A DNA stretch of 64,000 nt. Origin: Sphingomonas sp. IC-11 (GTDB taxonomy: Bacteria > Pseudomonadota > Alphaproteobacteria > Sphingomonadales > Sphingomonadaceae). Where the stretch lies: contig NZ_JAJNDU010000001.1 in NCBI RefSeq assembly GCF_021043365.1, positions 1,450,164 through 1,514,163 on the forward strand, read 5' to 3'. The notes under the pieces were generated by a model that saw only the letters and a list, made by a program, of their open reading frames with translations, was not told where the DNA came from and ran no database searches. Every line of letters starts with the position of its first letter. Positions within the stretch are counted from its first letter, which is position 1. Position numbers and translations under genes: made by a program. Shown here piece after piece: positions 8,659-17,873 of the stretch.

Positions 8659-9314
8659 TGCGCACGTTAGCCTTGATCATCGGCTTGCTATCAGCCGCGC
8701 CCGCTGTTGCTCAGACCCAGGCGCCCCCGCCCCCAGGTCAGCCAAGCGCATCGCCAGCTCCGACACCTGCAGCGACTACGCAGGTCACGCTGATTACCGA
8801 CGCTGGACCGATCGTACTTGCTATCGAAACGGAGAAAGCACCGACAACGGCTGCTAACTTCTTGAAATATGTGGATGGCAGGCGCTTGGACGGAACGTCA
8901 TTCTATCGCACGGTGAAGGTCCAGGCGGAACCACGCTATGGCTTCATTCAGTTCGGCACCCAGAATGATCCAAAACGCACCCTGTCCCCGATCGCCCATG
9001 AACCGACCAGCAAGACCGGGCTAAGCCACGTCGATGGAGCGATCTCGATGGCGATGGCGGCACCTGGAAGCGCGCGCGGCGACTTCTTCATCATTGTCGG
9101 CAACACGCCAGCTATGGATGCAGACGGTGCGAACCCCGGCTATGCGGTGTTTGGACGCGTGATCCAGGGCATGGATGTGGTGCATCGGATCATGGACATG
9201 CCCACATCACCGACCAAGGGAGAAGGGATCATGAAAGGTCAGATGCTGGAGCCGACGATTCCGGTGAAAACTGCCCGGCGCACCGCCACCTCGGCAGGGG
9301 GCCCTGCATCGTGA
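8658..9314 (+). CDS. Periplasmic cyclophilin-type peptidyl-prolyl cis-trans isomerase
   Basis: The 218-aa protein has a signal peptide (MRTLALIIGLLSAAPAVAQ), a Pro/Ala-rich linker to about residue 36, then a cyclophilin domain. Visible are APTTAANFLKYVDG, GTSFYRTVK (the family's catalytic arginine in FYR), ISMAMAAPGSARGDFFIIVG and GYAVFGRVIQGMDVV. It accelerates prolyl isomerisation during folding of exported proteins. ATG 8658 overlaps the previous stop by one base, and the next gene starts inside this one's stop region (GTGA at 9311). The symbol is left open because several paralogues occur in such genomes. Confidence 0.9.
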   Translation: MRTLALIIGLLSAAPAVAQTQAPPPPGQPSASPAPTPAATTQVTLITDAGPIVLAIETEKAPTTAANFLKYVDGRRLDGTSFYRTVKVQAEPRYGFIQFGTQNDPKRTLSPIAHEPTSKTGLSHVDGAISMAMAAPGSARGDFFIIVGNTPAMDADGANPGYAVFGRVIQGMDVVHRIMDMPTSPTKGEGIMKGQMLEPTIPVKTARRTATSAGGPAS

Positions 9315-10318
9315 GGGCGATCAAACTTGCCGCGCCTGGCGGTCTGGATCGCCTGACCGTATCCGAACAGGCCGATCCTGGCCAGCCAAAGGCCGGAGAA
9401 GTCCGGGTAGCGCTTCATGCTACCTCGCTGAACTTCCATGATTACCTGGTCTGCTCCGGCAAGTCACCGACGGCGGACGGACGCATTCCGATGGCGGACG
9501 GCGCCGGCGTCGTTGAAGCGATCGGGGAAGGCGTTACCGATTTTCAGGTCGGCGACCACGTTGTGTCTTGCTTCTTTCCGGATTGGCAGGCGGGACCACC
9601 CACGGTCGGGGACTTTCGCAGAGTGCCGGGCGACGGAATTGATGGCTTCGCGCGGGATGCTGTTGTCCTCCCTCCCACCGCCTTCACCAAGGCGCCCGCC
9701 GGCTGGAGCCACAAGGAGGCCGCGACGATTACGACGGCCGGCCTTACGGCGTGGCGAGCGCTTGTCGTGGACGCCGGACTGAAGGCTGGCGACACCGTTC
9801 TCGCGCTCGGCACCGGCGGCGTTTCGATCTACGCCCTCCAGATCGCACGCGCGATGGGCGCTCAGGTCATTGTTACTTCTTCTTCGGACGAAAAGCTGGC
9901 ACGCGCCAAGGACATCGGCGCAACCCACACGATCAACTATCGCAGTGAGCCCAAGTGGGGCCAGAAGGTAATGGAACTGACCGGCGGCCGAGGTGTGGAT
10001 GTGGTCGTTGAGGTTGGAGGGCCGGGAACCCTGGGGCAGTCGTTGCAGGCCGTGCGCATCGGCGGCCACGTCGCCCTGATCGGTGTACTGACAGGTGTGA
10101 GCGGCGAAGTGCCAACCGCTCTGCTGATGGCCAAACAGGCGCGACTACAAGGACTAATTGTCGGCAGCAGGCAAGAGCAGGAGGATTTTGTTCGTGCGCT
10201 TGATGCCAATGGCGTGCGGCCGGTCATTGATCGAACCTTCGCGTTTGAAAACCTCGCGGACGCCTTTCGTCATCAGGAAAGTGGCAGCCACTTCGGGAAG
10301 ATCGTGGTTAGCTGGTGA
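9311..10318 (+). CDS. Zinc-independent MDR-family NAD(P)-dependent oxidoreductase
   Basis: This 335-aa medium-chain dehydrogenase has an N-terminal GroES-like domain (NFHDYLVCSGK, PMADGAGVVEAIGEGV, FQVGDHV) and a Rossmann domain with the nucleotide motif GTGGVS starting at G167. The GHE zinc-ligand motif of classical alcohol dehydrogenases is absent, so it is closer to quinone oxidoreductase or zinc-less enoyl reductase-type MDRs. The substrate is unknown. GTG 9311 overlaps the stop of the cyclophilin gene by four bases, although no functional link is obvious. Confidence 0.88.
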   Translation: MRAIKLAAPGGLDRLTVSEQADPGQPKAGEVRVALHATSLNFHDYLVCSGKSPTADGRIPMADGAGVVEAIGEGVTDFQVGDHVVSCFFPDWQAGPPTVGDFRRVPGDGIDGFARDAVVLPPTAFTKAPAGWSHKEAATITTAGLTAWRALVVDAGLKAGDTVLALGTGGVSIYALQIARAMGAQVIVTSSSDEKLARAKDIGATHTINYRSEPKWGQKVMELTGGRGVDVVVEVGGPGTLGQSLQAVRIGGHVALIGVLTGVSGEVPTALLMAKQARLQGLIVGSRQEQEDFVRALDANGVRPVIDRTFAFENLADAFRHQESGSHFGKIVVSW

Positions 10319-10473
10319 TGGAGAGACCGGAGATCGCTGTGGGCCCGTGCCAGGCCGAGCGGTCGGCAGCGCCCGTGCAACGACGGCGACAGCGTTTTCC
10401 GCCTCTGGCCAATAGCCTCATAGTTTGCGTCGGCGGCGGATCGGACTAAGCTTGAGCATCGAAAGGAATGCTC

Positions 10474-11700
10474 ATGAACGCTCCCTCCGCGCTTCAGGAT
10501 TGGCCAAAACTCGGCGAGAACGTGCTTCCGGATACGATCGCGCTCCGACGTGCCATCCATGCCGAGCCCGAGGTTGGTCTTCATTGTCCGAAAACCACGG
10601 CTAAGTTGAAGGCTTCCCTCGCCGGGTTGCCACTCGAGATTCATGACAGTCAATCTACGACCGGCTTCATCGCCATCCTTCGCGGTGGACAAGCGCAGGC
10701 TGGCGATAACGGGCGCACCGTCCTGTTGCGCGGCGACATGGACGCCCTGCCGATGACAGAAGAAACGGATCTGGATTTCGCCTCCACGATCCCGGGCGCG
10801 ATGCACGCCTGTGGGCATGATGCCCACTCCGCCATGCTGGCAGGTGCAGCGCGGGCTTTATGTTCGCGTAAAGATCAACTCCCCGGCACAATTGTGTTCA
10901 TGTTCCAGCCTGGCGAGGAAGGTCACCACGGCGCTCGTTGGATGATCGAGGACGGGCTGTTGGAGGTTGCGCGTCCCGACGCGGCATTTGCGCTGCACAT
11001 TTCGCCCAATGCGCCGGGGGGGGTCTTCGTCGGTCGTGAAGGGCCATTGCTTGCTTCCACCGACACGCTGATCGCCAACATCAAGGGTAAGGGCGGGCAT
11101 GCAGCCATGCCCCACGATTGCATCGACCCGATCCCCGTGGCCTGCGAAATCGTGACGGCATTGCAGAGCTTCGTCGCACGCCGGATCCCGGTGGCCGATC
11201 CGGCGGTGCTGACGATTACACAGATCCATGCTGGCAGCAGCCACAACATCATCCCGGACTCCGTTCGCCTCATGGGCACGTTGCGCACCCTTTCGGATAG
11301 CACACGCGAAAAGGCGCGCGCGGCGTTCCGCCAGATCGCCAACGACATCTCGGCGGCGCACGGTTGCACCGCCGAGATCAATATTGACGAAGGCTATCCC
11401 GTGACCTTCTGCGACCCACGGGCCACAGCGTTGATGCGTGAACTCGCCACATCAATTTCAGGAGAAAAGGGCTGGTCGCCCATGCCCGCTCCGATGATGG
11501 GCGGAGAGGATTTCTCGTACGTCTTGCGGGAAGTTCCCGGCGCCATGGCATTCGTCGGGGTGGCCGCTCCGGACAGCGATCCCAAGACCAACCCGCCGCT
11601 TCACAACACACGGATGACCATCGACGAAAGCGTCATGGCGAAGGGTATCGCAATGCATTGCGCCCTCGCCGAACGCTTTCTGGAACGCGGCTTCGACTAA
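10474..11700 (+). CDS. M20-family amidohydrolase (N-acyl amino acid / hippurate hydrolase type)
   Basis: With ATG 10474 the protein is 408 aa. It has the M20D peptidase-like motifs: LRGDMDALPM, MHACGHDAH (H111, C113, H115, D116), QPGEEGHHGA (E148-E149) and PMMGGEDFSYVL near the C-terminus. Such enzymes hydrolyse amide bonds of N-acyl amino acids in the cytoplasm with two metal ions. The start at 10474 is favoured over ATG 10468 because GAAAGGA (10461-10467) would directly abut the latter. It is monocistronic and convergent with glmS, sharing the hairpin between them. Confidence 0.9.
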   Translation: MNAPSALQDWPKLGENVLPDTIALRRAIHAEPEVGLHCPKTTAKLKASLAGLPLEIHDSQSTTGFIAILRGGQAQAGDNGRTVLLRGDMDALPMTEETDLDFASTIPGAMHACGHDAHSAMLAGAARALCSRKDQLPGTIVFMFQPGEEGHHGARWMIEDGLLEVARPDAAFALHISPNAPGGVFVGREGPLLASTDTLIANIKGKGGHAAMPHDCIDPIPVACEIVTALQSFVARRIPVADPAVLTITQIHAGSSHNIIPDSVRLMGTLRTLSDSTREKARAAFRQIANDISAAHGCTAEINIDEGYPVTFCDPRATALMRELATSISGEKGWSPMPAPMMGGEDFSYVLREVPGAMAFVGVAAPDSDPKTNPPLHNTRMTIDESVMAKGIAMHCALAERFLERGFD

Positions 11701-11713
11701 GTCCCACGGCTGC

Positions 11714-11773
11714 TACAGCGGGATTGAAGGGCCGGTCCGGAACAGGAACGGCCAGAACTTCACTCCCGCTGTA
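11714..11773. terminator. Large inverted repeat between convergent amidohydrolase and glmS genes
   Basis: TACAGCGGGATTGAA (11714-11728) and TTCACTCCCGCTGTA (11759-11773) are inverted repeats matching in 14 of 15 pairs, with a 30-base loop that can form a smaller GGCC-based hairpin. It lies between two converging stop codons, so it probably acts as a bidirectional terminator or 3' end stabiliser. Neither side has a strong T-run. Confidence 0.55.
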
Positions 11774-11781
11774 AAGAAGGC

Positions 11782-13599
11782 TTATTCGACGGTCACGGAC
11801 TTCGCGAGATTGCGGGGCTGGTCGACATCCGTACCCTTGGCCACCGCAACATGATACGCCAGAAGCTGGATCGGCACCGCGTAAACCAGCGGCGCGATCA
11901 GCGGATGCACCTTTGGCATCTCAATCGTGGCGATGGTGTTCTCGCCCGCTTGAGCGATACCGTCAGCATCAGAAATCAGCACCACTTGCGCACCGCGCGC
12001 TTGCGCTTCCTGCATGTTGCTGACCGTCTTGTCGAACAACGGACCAGACGGCGCAATCACGATCAGGGGAACCTGATCATCAATAAGCGCGATCGGACCG
12101 TGCTTCATTTCACCCGACGCGTAACCTTCGGCGTGTATGTAGCTGATCTCCTTCAGCTTGAGAGCACCCTCAAGCGCAAGCGGAAACTCGGGGCCGCGAC
12201 CCAGATAGAGGACGTCTCGTGCCACGGCGATCTTCGGCGCCATCGTCTCGATCTCGGCATCGTGGGACAAGGCCTGGCTCATTGCCTCCGGCACCTGCTG
12301 GAGTTGCCGAACGATCTCCGCCTCGTCCTCCAAGCGTCCCTTGGCACGGGCCAGATTGGTAGCGAGCGCAGCCATGACGGCGAGCTGGCACGTGAACGCC
12401 TTCGTGGACGCAACACCGATCTCGGGCCCCGCATGGGTCGACAACAGCAGGTCAACCTCGCGAGCCATTGAACTGGTCGGCACATTGATGATGCCGGCAG
12501 TCGTCACGCCTGCGGATCGCATGTGGCGTAGGGCAGCCAACGTATCCGCCGTCTCGCCAGACTGGGAGATCACGATGCCCAACGTATTCGGCAGCAGCAC
12601 AGGGTCACGATACCGATACTCGCTCGCCACATCGACCTCGACCGGAACACGCGCGAGCTGCTCGATCCAATATTTCCCGATCATGCCGACATAGCTTGCC
12701 GTACCGCACGCGACGATCGCCACCCGTTCGATGCTGGAGAGATCGAAGTCCATGTCCGGCAGTGCCACCTGAGCCTCCAACGGCCGAAGGTAGGAGCGCA
12801 GCGTCTGCGCAACGACGACCGGTTGCTCGTAGATCTCCTTCTGCATGAAATGGCGATGATTGCCTTTGTCGATCAACTGCCCGGAAGCGCCGGAATTGAC
12901 GATCGGACGCTCAACTCGATTGTTGTCGCGATCATAGACCTCAACGCCCTCACGCGTGATCGCGACCCAGTCCCCTTCTTCAAGGTACGCAATTCGCTGC
13001 GTCAGCGGCGCGAGCGCGAGTGCGTCCGACCCGAGGTAGTTCTCGCCATCGCCGTACCCAACGGTCAGCGGCGCTCCAAGGCGCGCACCAAGCAACAGAT
13101 CGGGATGAGTGCGCACCATAACGCCAAGCGCAAACGCACCGTGTAACATCGGCAGAACCGCCGCGAGCGCCGCGCGCGGCTCCGCGCCGCCCTCGATCTC
13201 GCGCGCAATCAGATGAGCGACGACCTCCGTATCGGTCTGACTACGAAACTCTCGACCTTGCGCGATAAGTTCGTCCCGTAACGGCTTGAAGTTCTCGATT
13301 ATTCCGTTGTGGACGATCACCACGTCACCCACGATATGCGGATGGGCGTTGTCCTCCGTGGGCGCTCCGTGGGTCGCCCAACGGGTGTGCGCAACCCCCG
13401 CGAAGCCCGGCAGCGGATCCTCCATTAATCGCTGCGCCAGGTTCTTCAGCTTGCCCGGTGCGCGACGACGATCGAACTGGTCATCGTGGATGGTGCAGAT
13501 CCCAGCCGAGTCATAGCCTCGGTACTCAAGCCGCTTGAGGCCGTCGAGCAACCGGTCGGCCACCGGTTCGCTGCCCAGAATACCAACGATTCCACACAT
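11782..13599 (-). CDS. glmS: Glutamine--fructose-6-phosphate aminotransferase (isomerising)
   Basis: The 605-aa enzyme converts fructose-6-phosphate and glutamine to glucosamine-6-phosphate, the first committed step to UDP-GlcNAc. It starts MCGIVGILG, with the N-terminal nucleophile Cys2 of class II glutamine amidotransferases, followed by RLEYRGYDSAG and THGAPTEDNAHPH. Two SIS domains follow (SQSGETADTLAALR; YLGRGPEFPLALEGALKLKEISY), and it ends NLAKSVTVE. It starts immediately after the glmU stop, so both are transcribed together. It is not preceded by its own long leader, so a glmS ribozyme is not expected. Confidence 0.98.
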   Translation of the reverse strand: MCGIVGILGSEPVADRLLDGLKRLEYRGYDSAGICTIHDDQFDRRRAPGKLKNLAQRLMEDPLPGFAGVAHTRWATHGAPTEDNAHPHIVGDVVIVHNGIIENFKPLRDELIAQGREFRSQTDTEVVAHLIAREIEGGAEPRAALAAVLPMLHGAFALGVMVRTHPDLLLGARLGAPLTVGYGDGENYLGSDALALAPLTQRIAYLEEGDWVAITREGVEVYDRDNNRVERPIVNSGASGQLIDKGNHRHFMQKEIYEQPVVVAQTLRSYLRPLEAQVALPDMDFDLSSIERVAIVACGTASYVGMIGKYWIEQLARVPVEVDVASEYRYRDPVLLPNTLGIVISQSGETADTLAALRHMRSAGVTTAGIINVPTSSMAREVDLLLSTHAGPEIGVASTKAFTCQLAVMAALATNLARAKGRLEDEAEIVRQLQQVPEAMSQALSHDAEIETMAPKIAVARDVLYLGRGPEFPLALEGALKLKEISYIHAEGYASGEMKHGPIALIDDQVPLIVIAPSGPLFDKTVSNMQEAQARGAQVVLISDADGIAQAGENTIATIEMPKVHPLIAPLVYAVPIQLLAYHVAVAKGTDVDQPRNLAKSVTVE

Positions 13600-14955
13600 T
13601 TACTTTTCTTCCTTCCGCGTACGCATCAGGGTTCGAAATCGCTCCGCCCACCCTGCCTTATTGGTCTGAGGAGGACGGACAAGCGCCAGAGCGTCGCCCG
13701 GAACGTCCGCGGTGATCGTGGAACCCGCCCCCACGATCGCGCCATCGCCGATCGAGACAGGCGCAACCAGGGCCGAGTTCGACCCGATAAACGCGCCCGC
13801 CCCAATTACCGTCTTGTACTTGAAGAACCCATCGTAGTTGCAGGTGATGGTGCCGGCGCCAATGTTTGCGCCGGCGCCGATCTCCGCGTCCCCAAGATAG
13901 GTCAGGTGATTGGCTTTTGCGCCGGGGCCTAGCACAGCTTTCTTCATCTCGACGAAGTTGCCGACACGAGAGCCACGCTCCATCACTGCGCCCGGACGCA
14001 GACGGGCGTAGGGGCCGACAGAAGCTCCTTCTTCCACCCGCGCGCCTTCAAGGTGACTGAAGGCGTGAACAGTCACGTTATCACCGATGCTGACACCCGG
14101 ACCAAAGATCACGTTAGGCTCGATCACAACGTCTTTGCCAATCCTCGTGTCGTAACTGAACCAAACGGTATCCGGAGCAATCAGGCTGGCACCCTCGCCC
14201 ATCACCTGCTTCCGACGCGCGCACTGCCAAGCGTCTTCCAATGCGGCCAGCTCCTCCCGGCTGTTCACCCCGGCGACTTCCTCAGCCGACGTTTCGATCA
14301 CCGCTGAGGCTCGGCCGTCGGCGGCAGCGAGCATCACGATATCGGGCAGGTAGTATTCGCCCGCCGCGTTGTCGTTCCGAACGCGACTGAGAAGTGTGAA
14401 AAGGTCTGCGCTGGCAACAGCCATCAGCCCCGAATTACAAAGATTTACCGCGCGCTCCTCAGTAGACGCGTCCTTGAACTCGACCATCTTCTGGATGCGG
14501 CCATTCGCCTCTGCAATCACCCGTCCGTAGGCGCCAGGAGTTTCGTGTCGGAACCCAAGGACCACCGCGGCTGGCGCATCACTTTCATGCAAGCGGTCAA
14601 CCATTCGACGCATCGTTTGCGCCGCCACCAAGGGAACGTCGCCATAGAGAATCAGGACGTCGCCGTCGAAGCCCTGCAATGCTGCGGCTGCCTGCAACAC
14701 CGCATGTCCGGTGCCCAGTTGCTCTGCCTGGTGAACGACGCTTACCCCAAGGTGGGTGACTGCGGCTTCCACCTGCTCCCGCCCTGCACCTACAACAACG
14801 ACCGTGTGCACAGGCTGAAGATCTGCGGCGCTGTCCAGAAGATGAATCAACATGGGCTTGCCCGCAATCGGGTGCAGCACCTTGTGGGTGGCGGATTTCA
14901 TGCGCGTGCCCTTGCCGGCAGCAAGAACGATTACAGCGAGAGAACGGCTCGTCAT
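13600..14955 (-). CDS. glmU: Bifunctional GlcN-1-P acetyltransferase / GlcNAc-1-P uridyltransferase
   Basis: This 451-aa protein catalyses the last two steps of UDP-GlcNAc synthesis. The N-terminal pyrophosphorylase domain has VLAAGKGTRMKS, and LGTGHAVLQAAAAL and GDVPLV are visible. The C-terminal left-handed beta-helix contains repeated hexapeptide turns, RLRPGAVMERGSRVGNFVEM, the NYDGFFKYKT segment and GSNSALVAPV. ATG 14955 is chosen because LAVIVLAAGKGTRM begins within a few residues, whereas the frame stays open further upstream only as the antisense of gph. It is divergent from gph (60-base gap) and adjoins glmS. Confidence 0.97.
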   Translation of the reverse strand: MTSRSLAVIVLAAGKGTRMKSATHKVLHPIAGKPMLIHLLDSAADLQPVHTVVVVGAGREQVEAAVTHLGVSVVHQAEQLGTGHAVLQAAAALQGFDGDVLILYGDVPLVAAQTMRRMVDRLHESDAPAAVVLGFRHETPGAYGRVIAEANGRIQKMVEFKDASTEERAVNLCNSGLMAVASADLFTLLSRVRNDNAAGEYYLPDIVMLAAADGRASAVIETSAEEVAGVNSREELAALEDAWQCARRKQVMGEGASLIAPDTVWFSYDTRIGKDVVIEPNVIFGPGVSIGDNVTVHAFSHLEGARVEEGASVGPYARLRPGAVMERGSRVGNFVEMKKAVLGPGAKANHLTYLGDAEIGAGANIGAGTITCNYDGFFKYKTVIGAGAFIGSNSALVAPVSIGDGAIVGAGSTITADVPGDALALVRPPQTNKAGWAERFRTLMRTRKEEK

Positions 14956-15015
14956 GGCGCGCCTGTGCCACCACACGCTTGCCATTTCCATAGTGAGCGG
15001 CCACGCCGCCGCACG

Positions 15016-15687
15016 ATGCAGCGCTTTCCTTTCGACATAGTCGGCTTCGATCTCGACGGCACGCTTCTCGACACGAGTGGCGATCTCGCCGCCGCCGTGA
15101 ATCACGCACTCGCCCAAGCGGATCGGCCACCGCTCGAGGTTGCCGTCATCAAGCCTATGATCGGCGGCGGCGCGCGACACATGCTGGCGCAAGGGCTTGA
15201 GGCAACCGGCGGCTCGGATGAGCAGCTGCTCGAACGGCTACACCGCATTCTTCTTGATCACTACGCCCGCAATTTGTCGATCCACACGGCACCGTTTCCG
15301 GGCGCCCTTGCCGCCCTCGACGCCTTGGAAGACCTCGGCGTGAAGGTGGCCGTTGTTACAAACAAGCTGGAGGGATTTGCGCGAGAGGTGTTGCGTGACG
15401 TTGGCCTTCTTGATCGGCTTTCCTGTATGATCGGCGGCGACACGCTTGGACCAGGCAACAGCAAGCCATCGCCAGCCCCCATTCGCGCGATGATTGAACG
15501 ATCCGGCGGCGGCCGCGCAGCATTCGTGGGCGACTCGATCTATGACGTGGCTGCCGCCCACGCGGCGAACGTCCCAGCGGTCGCGTGCCGTTTTGGGTTC
15601 CTGATGCAGCCCGTCGAGGAGCTTGGCGCGGAGGCAATCATCGATCACTTTGACGAATTGGTGCCTGTTCTGGAGCGGCTTGGATGA
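15016..15687 (+). CDS. gph: Phosphoglycolate phosphatase (HAD superfamily)
   Basis: The 223-aa HAD hydrolase has motif I FDLDGTLLDT (nucleophile D12, acid D14), a helical cap, motif II VVTNK, motif III lysine in GNSKPSPAPI, and motif IV FVGDSIYDVAAAHAAN. This matches Gph-type enzymes that dephosphorylate 2-phosphoglycolate. Some relatives are MupP in the murein-recycling pathway, and glmU/glmS next door make that alternative worth keeping in mind. The stop overlaps the next start (ATGA at 15684). Confidence 0.88.
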   Translation: MQRFPFDIVGFDLDGTLLDTSGDLAAAVNHALAQADRPPLEVAVIKPMIGGGARHMLAQGLEATGGSDEQLLERLHRILLDHYARNLSIHTAPFPGALAALDALEDLGVKVAVVTNKLEGFAREVLRDVGLLDRLSCMIGGDTLGPGNSKPSPAPIRAMIERSGGGRAAFVGDSIYDVAAAHAANVPAVACRFGFLMQPVEELGAEAIIDHFDELVPVLERLG

Positions 15688-16034
15688 CGTTATCCCGTCC
15701 CATGTGGCGCCTGCTTCTCGGCGCGGTCGGTGTGTTCGTGGTGGTCATGGCGCTGCTTCCGCATCCGCCGAGCATCCCGATCGAGGGCGACAAGTATCAG
15801 CATATGCTCGCCTTCCTGACCCTGACCGTTCTTTCGGTAGCGGCTTATCCCGAGACGCCGCTGATCCGCATTGGCGAGCGGCTTTCATTCCTCGGGGCGA
15901 TGATCGAAGTGGTTCAGTCGATCCCTGCCCTGCACCGTACCTGCGACATCATGGACTGGGCAGCCGACACTGCCGTTATCATATTCGTGCTTGCTGCGGT
16001 CGCCCTTTACCGCCGGCGCTCTTCCGCCATTTGA
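15684..16034 (+). CDS. VanZ-like small membrane protein
   Basis: This 116-aa protein has three to four hydrophobic segments, with the VanZ-family signature DKYQHMLAFLTL after the first helix and DIMDWAADTAVII later. VanZ-like proteins have no settled biochemical role; some affect teicoplanin sensitivity in other bacteria. It is coupled to gph by an ATGA overlap. Its last 56 bases overlap tail-to-tail with the nucleotidyltransferase gene on the other strand. Confidence 0.82.
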   Translation: MTLSRPMWRLLLGAVGVFVVVMALLPHPPSIPIEGDKYQHMLAFLTLTVLSVAAYPETPLIRIGERLSFLGAMIEVVQSIPALHRTCDIMDWAADTAVIIFVLAAVALYRRRSSAI

Positions 16035-17031
16035 CCCAGAGATGCCGAGCCAACATGGCCGGCGGCATACGCAGCAGGTGTGACCGGATGTAGAAGGCGA
16101 GCCGCGTGGCGGGACGCGCTTCCTGGCCCCAGCCATCGCGCGCCAGCAAGCGCCTCAAGAACATGCGATCCATCGGCTTCATGCCCGCCCATTCAGCCGG
16201 CACCGGGGTACCAAAAAGTGCGTGTGATAGGCGAACGGCCCGCGCCACCACGTCCACCGCGCCATGCTGGGCTGCAAAGCTGCCGAGCTTGGTCCAGAAG
16301 TGCCCATCCTCTTCGCCGAACTCGCGCAACAGGCGATCAATGTCCCACAAGTTGCGCAATCCACCACTGAGATCGCCATCGCCAAACAAGTGGATAGCCG
16401 CATGTACGACCATCTCCGAGCTTTCGAGGACGGCAAAACCACTGCCAAGCGGCACTGCGTTGGCAATCAGCTGGTCCGCGTTCGGTGTTCGGCGGGCGGT
16501 TAACGGTAAAATGGTGTGGTGAACATCGATCATCCGGTCGCGGTCGGGGTGAATGAGCGGGGGCAGCTCGTGCATCCACTGCCGATAATAGGCATCGTCA
16601 TAGGGGTCCGGTTTCACCCACACCCATCCGTGAGCCAGCAGAGCCGCCTCCACCTCGGCCAGTTTTGCGCGCGGAACGAGAATATCGAGGTCGCCGATCG
16701 ATCGCCCCTGCCCCGCATCAAGCCCGGCCGCCGCGAACGCGGTTCCTTTCAACAGGATTAGCGGCTCGATCACTCCGCTTAACGCGCGCCGTGCCATTTC
16801 CGCTTCCCAGAGCGCTTGCCGGCGTCCCTCCAATGCGGTCGCCTTCGCATCTTCGAGCACCGCAGATACGCGGTGCGGGAGCACAAGACCGTCGAGCCGC
16901 ATCGCCAATGTGCCGGTTAACTGCTCGGCGCGCGCCACCGCCAGCACGGCCGTCCACGCGTCCAGATCCATCGACGATGCGATCGTCGGATCAGCGAGAA
17001 GCCTGGTCAAGGTAAGAGCGGGGGCTACCAC
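15979..17031 (-). CDS. Nucleotidyltransferase family protein of the HPr-rel-A cassette
   Basis: This 350-aa protein resembles the NTP_transf_5-type nucleotidyltransferases found beside PqqD- and HprK-like genes. Visible are LILLKGTAFAAAGL (K95), the catalytic-type motif GRSIGDLDILVP (D114, D116), a conserved YYRQWMHELPPLIH stretch and IDVHHTILP. These features fit adenylyl or nucleotidyl transfer to a small molecule, peptide or protein; the substrate is unknown. The start is GTG 17031, overlapping the upstream kinase stop by 7 bases. The 3' end overlaps the convergent VanZ-like gene by 56 bases. Confidence 0.82.
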   Translation of the reverse strand: MVAPALTLTRLLADPTIASSMDLDAWTAVLAVARAEQLTGTLAMRLDGLVLPHRVSAVLEDAKATALEGRRQALWEAEMARRALSGVIEPLILLKGTAFAAAGLDAGQGRSIGDLDILVPRAKLAEVEAALLAHGWVWVKPDPYDDAYYRQWMHELPPLIHPDRDRMIDVHHTILPLTARRTPNADQLIANAVPLGSGFAVLESSEMVVHAAIHLFGDGDLSGGLRNLWDIDRLLREFGEEDGHFWTKLGSFAAQHGAVDVVARAVRLSHALFGTPVPAEWAGMKPMDRMFLRRLLARDGWGQEARPATRLAFYIRSHLLRMPPAMLARHLWVKWRKSAGGKGRPQQARI

Positions 17032-17873
17032 AGCGCCTCGATCATCGCCGCCGCGGTGTCAGCATCTGGATAGTCGATCGCCACCCGCGTCACGTCACTT
17101 ACCAAGCCGGTCAGGGCAAGAAAGCCGCGCTCTCCCAAACCTACGTAGTTCGTCGACGCCTGCGTCAACCTGACAAAGGCTTCACCGGCGCCCACAACCC
17201 GTTGATCTGGCGCAGCACCAAAGCGCGGGAATAGCAGCAATATCGGCCGGGCGGGTTGCTCGGCACCGGCTAAGGCGTTCGCTTGCGGCACCAGATGCCG
17301 GATGGTTCCCTTGGGGGTGCCGCTGATAAGCGGCCCCCATTGCGAATGGCGCAGTGACTTCGCGACCACCTCGATCGCGTCATTCTTCAGGCTCACTGGC
17401 CGTGGAAATGGCTGGATCATGCCAGACGCCAGGTCGAGCAGCACGAACTCATCCGCCATTAGGCGCCATCCACGGCCTTGCAGAAGTGCTGCCAGCGTCG
17501 ACTTCCCTGCACCGGACTCCCCGGTCAGCACGATTGCGCGGCCGTCCCGCTCTACTGCCGCGGCGTGGAGCAGCAGAAACCGTCGCTGCCCCAGCGCCAT
17601 TTGCAGATTCATTCCCATTTCCGCGGCCAGCAGGCCTTGGTCCAGCGGTAAGGGCGCTGCATCGGGAATGGCAAAGTCGCCCTCGATGGTGACGGCAGGA
17701 CGTATCCAGCGACGCCAGGCCCTGAGCGGCGCCAAACGCACGGTGAAATCCGGCACGCGGTTATCCTGCGGGTAGTCACGATACAGTATCTGCAACTGCG
17801 TGATCGGCTCTCGCCAGACGCTGCCTATCCGGAACGTCACCGGCCCAACCCGAACGCCAAACACGTGCTTCAT
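17025..17873 (-). CDS. HprK-related kinase A
   Basis: The 282-aa protein is related to HPr kinase/phosphorylase. It has FLLLHAAAVERDGRAIVL, a Walker A motif GESGAGKST (118-126), WRLMADEFVLLD (D141, E142) and a later SLKNDAIEV segment. The family occurs in genomes with PqqD-like partners rather than as a regulator of HPr, so the target is more likely a peptide or protein from the same cassette. ATG 17873 overlaps the PqqD-like stop by 4 bases, and the kinase stop overlaps the nucleotidyltransferase start. The name follows the NCBI family wording as I remember it. Confidence 0.85.
   Translation of the reverse strand: MKHVFGVRVGPVTFRIGSVWREPITQLQILYRDYPQDNRVPDFTVRLAPLRAWRRWIRPAVTIEGDFAIPDAAPLPLDQGLLAAEMGMNLQMALGQRRFLLLHAAAVERDGRAIVLTGESGAGKSTLAALLQGRGWRLMADEFVLLDLASGMIQPFPRPVSLKNDAIEVVAKSLRHSQWGPLISGTPKGTIRHLVPQANALAGAEQPARPILLLFPRFGAAPDQRVVGAGEAFVRLTQASTNYVGLGERGFLALTGLVSDVTRVAIDYPDADTAAAMIEALW

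Noticed and set aside
13600..13700. glmS ribozyme or riboswitch before glmS
   Set aside because: glmS starts directly after the glmU stop with no leader, and ribozyme control is known from Gram-positive bacteria.
14956..15192. N-terminal extension of glmU to 530 aa
   Set aside because: It is antisense to gph, and the GlmU nucleotide-binding motif begins within ten residues of ATG 14955.
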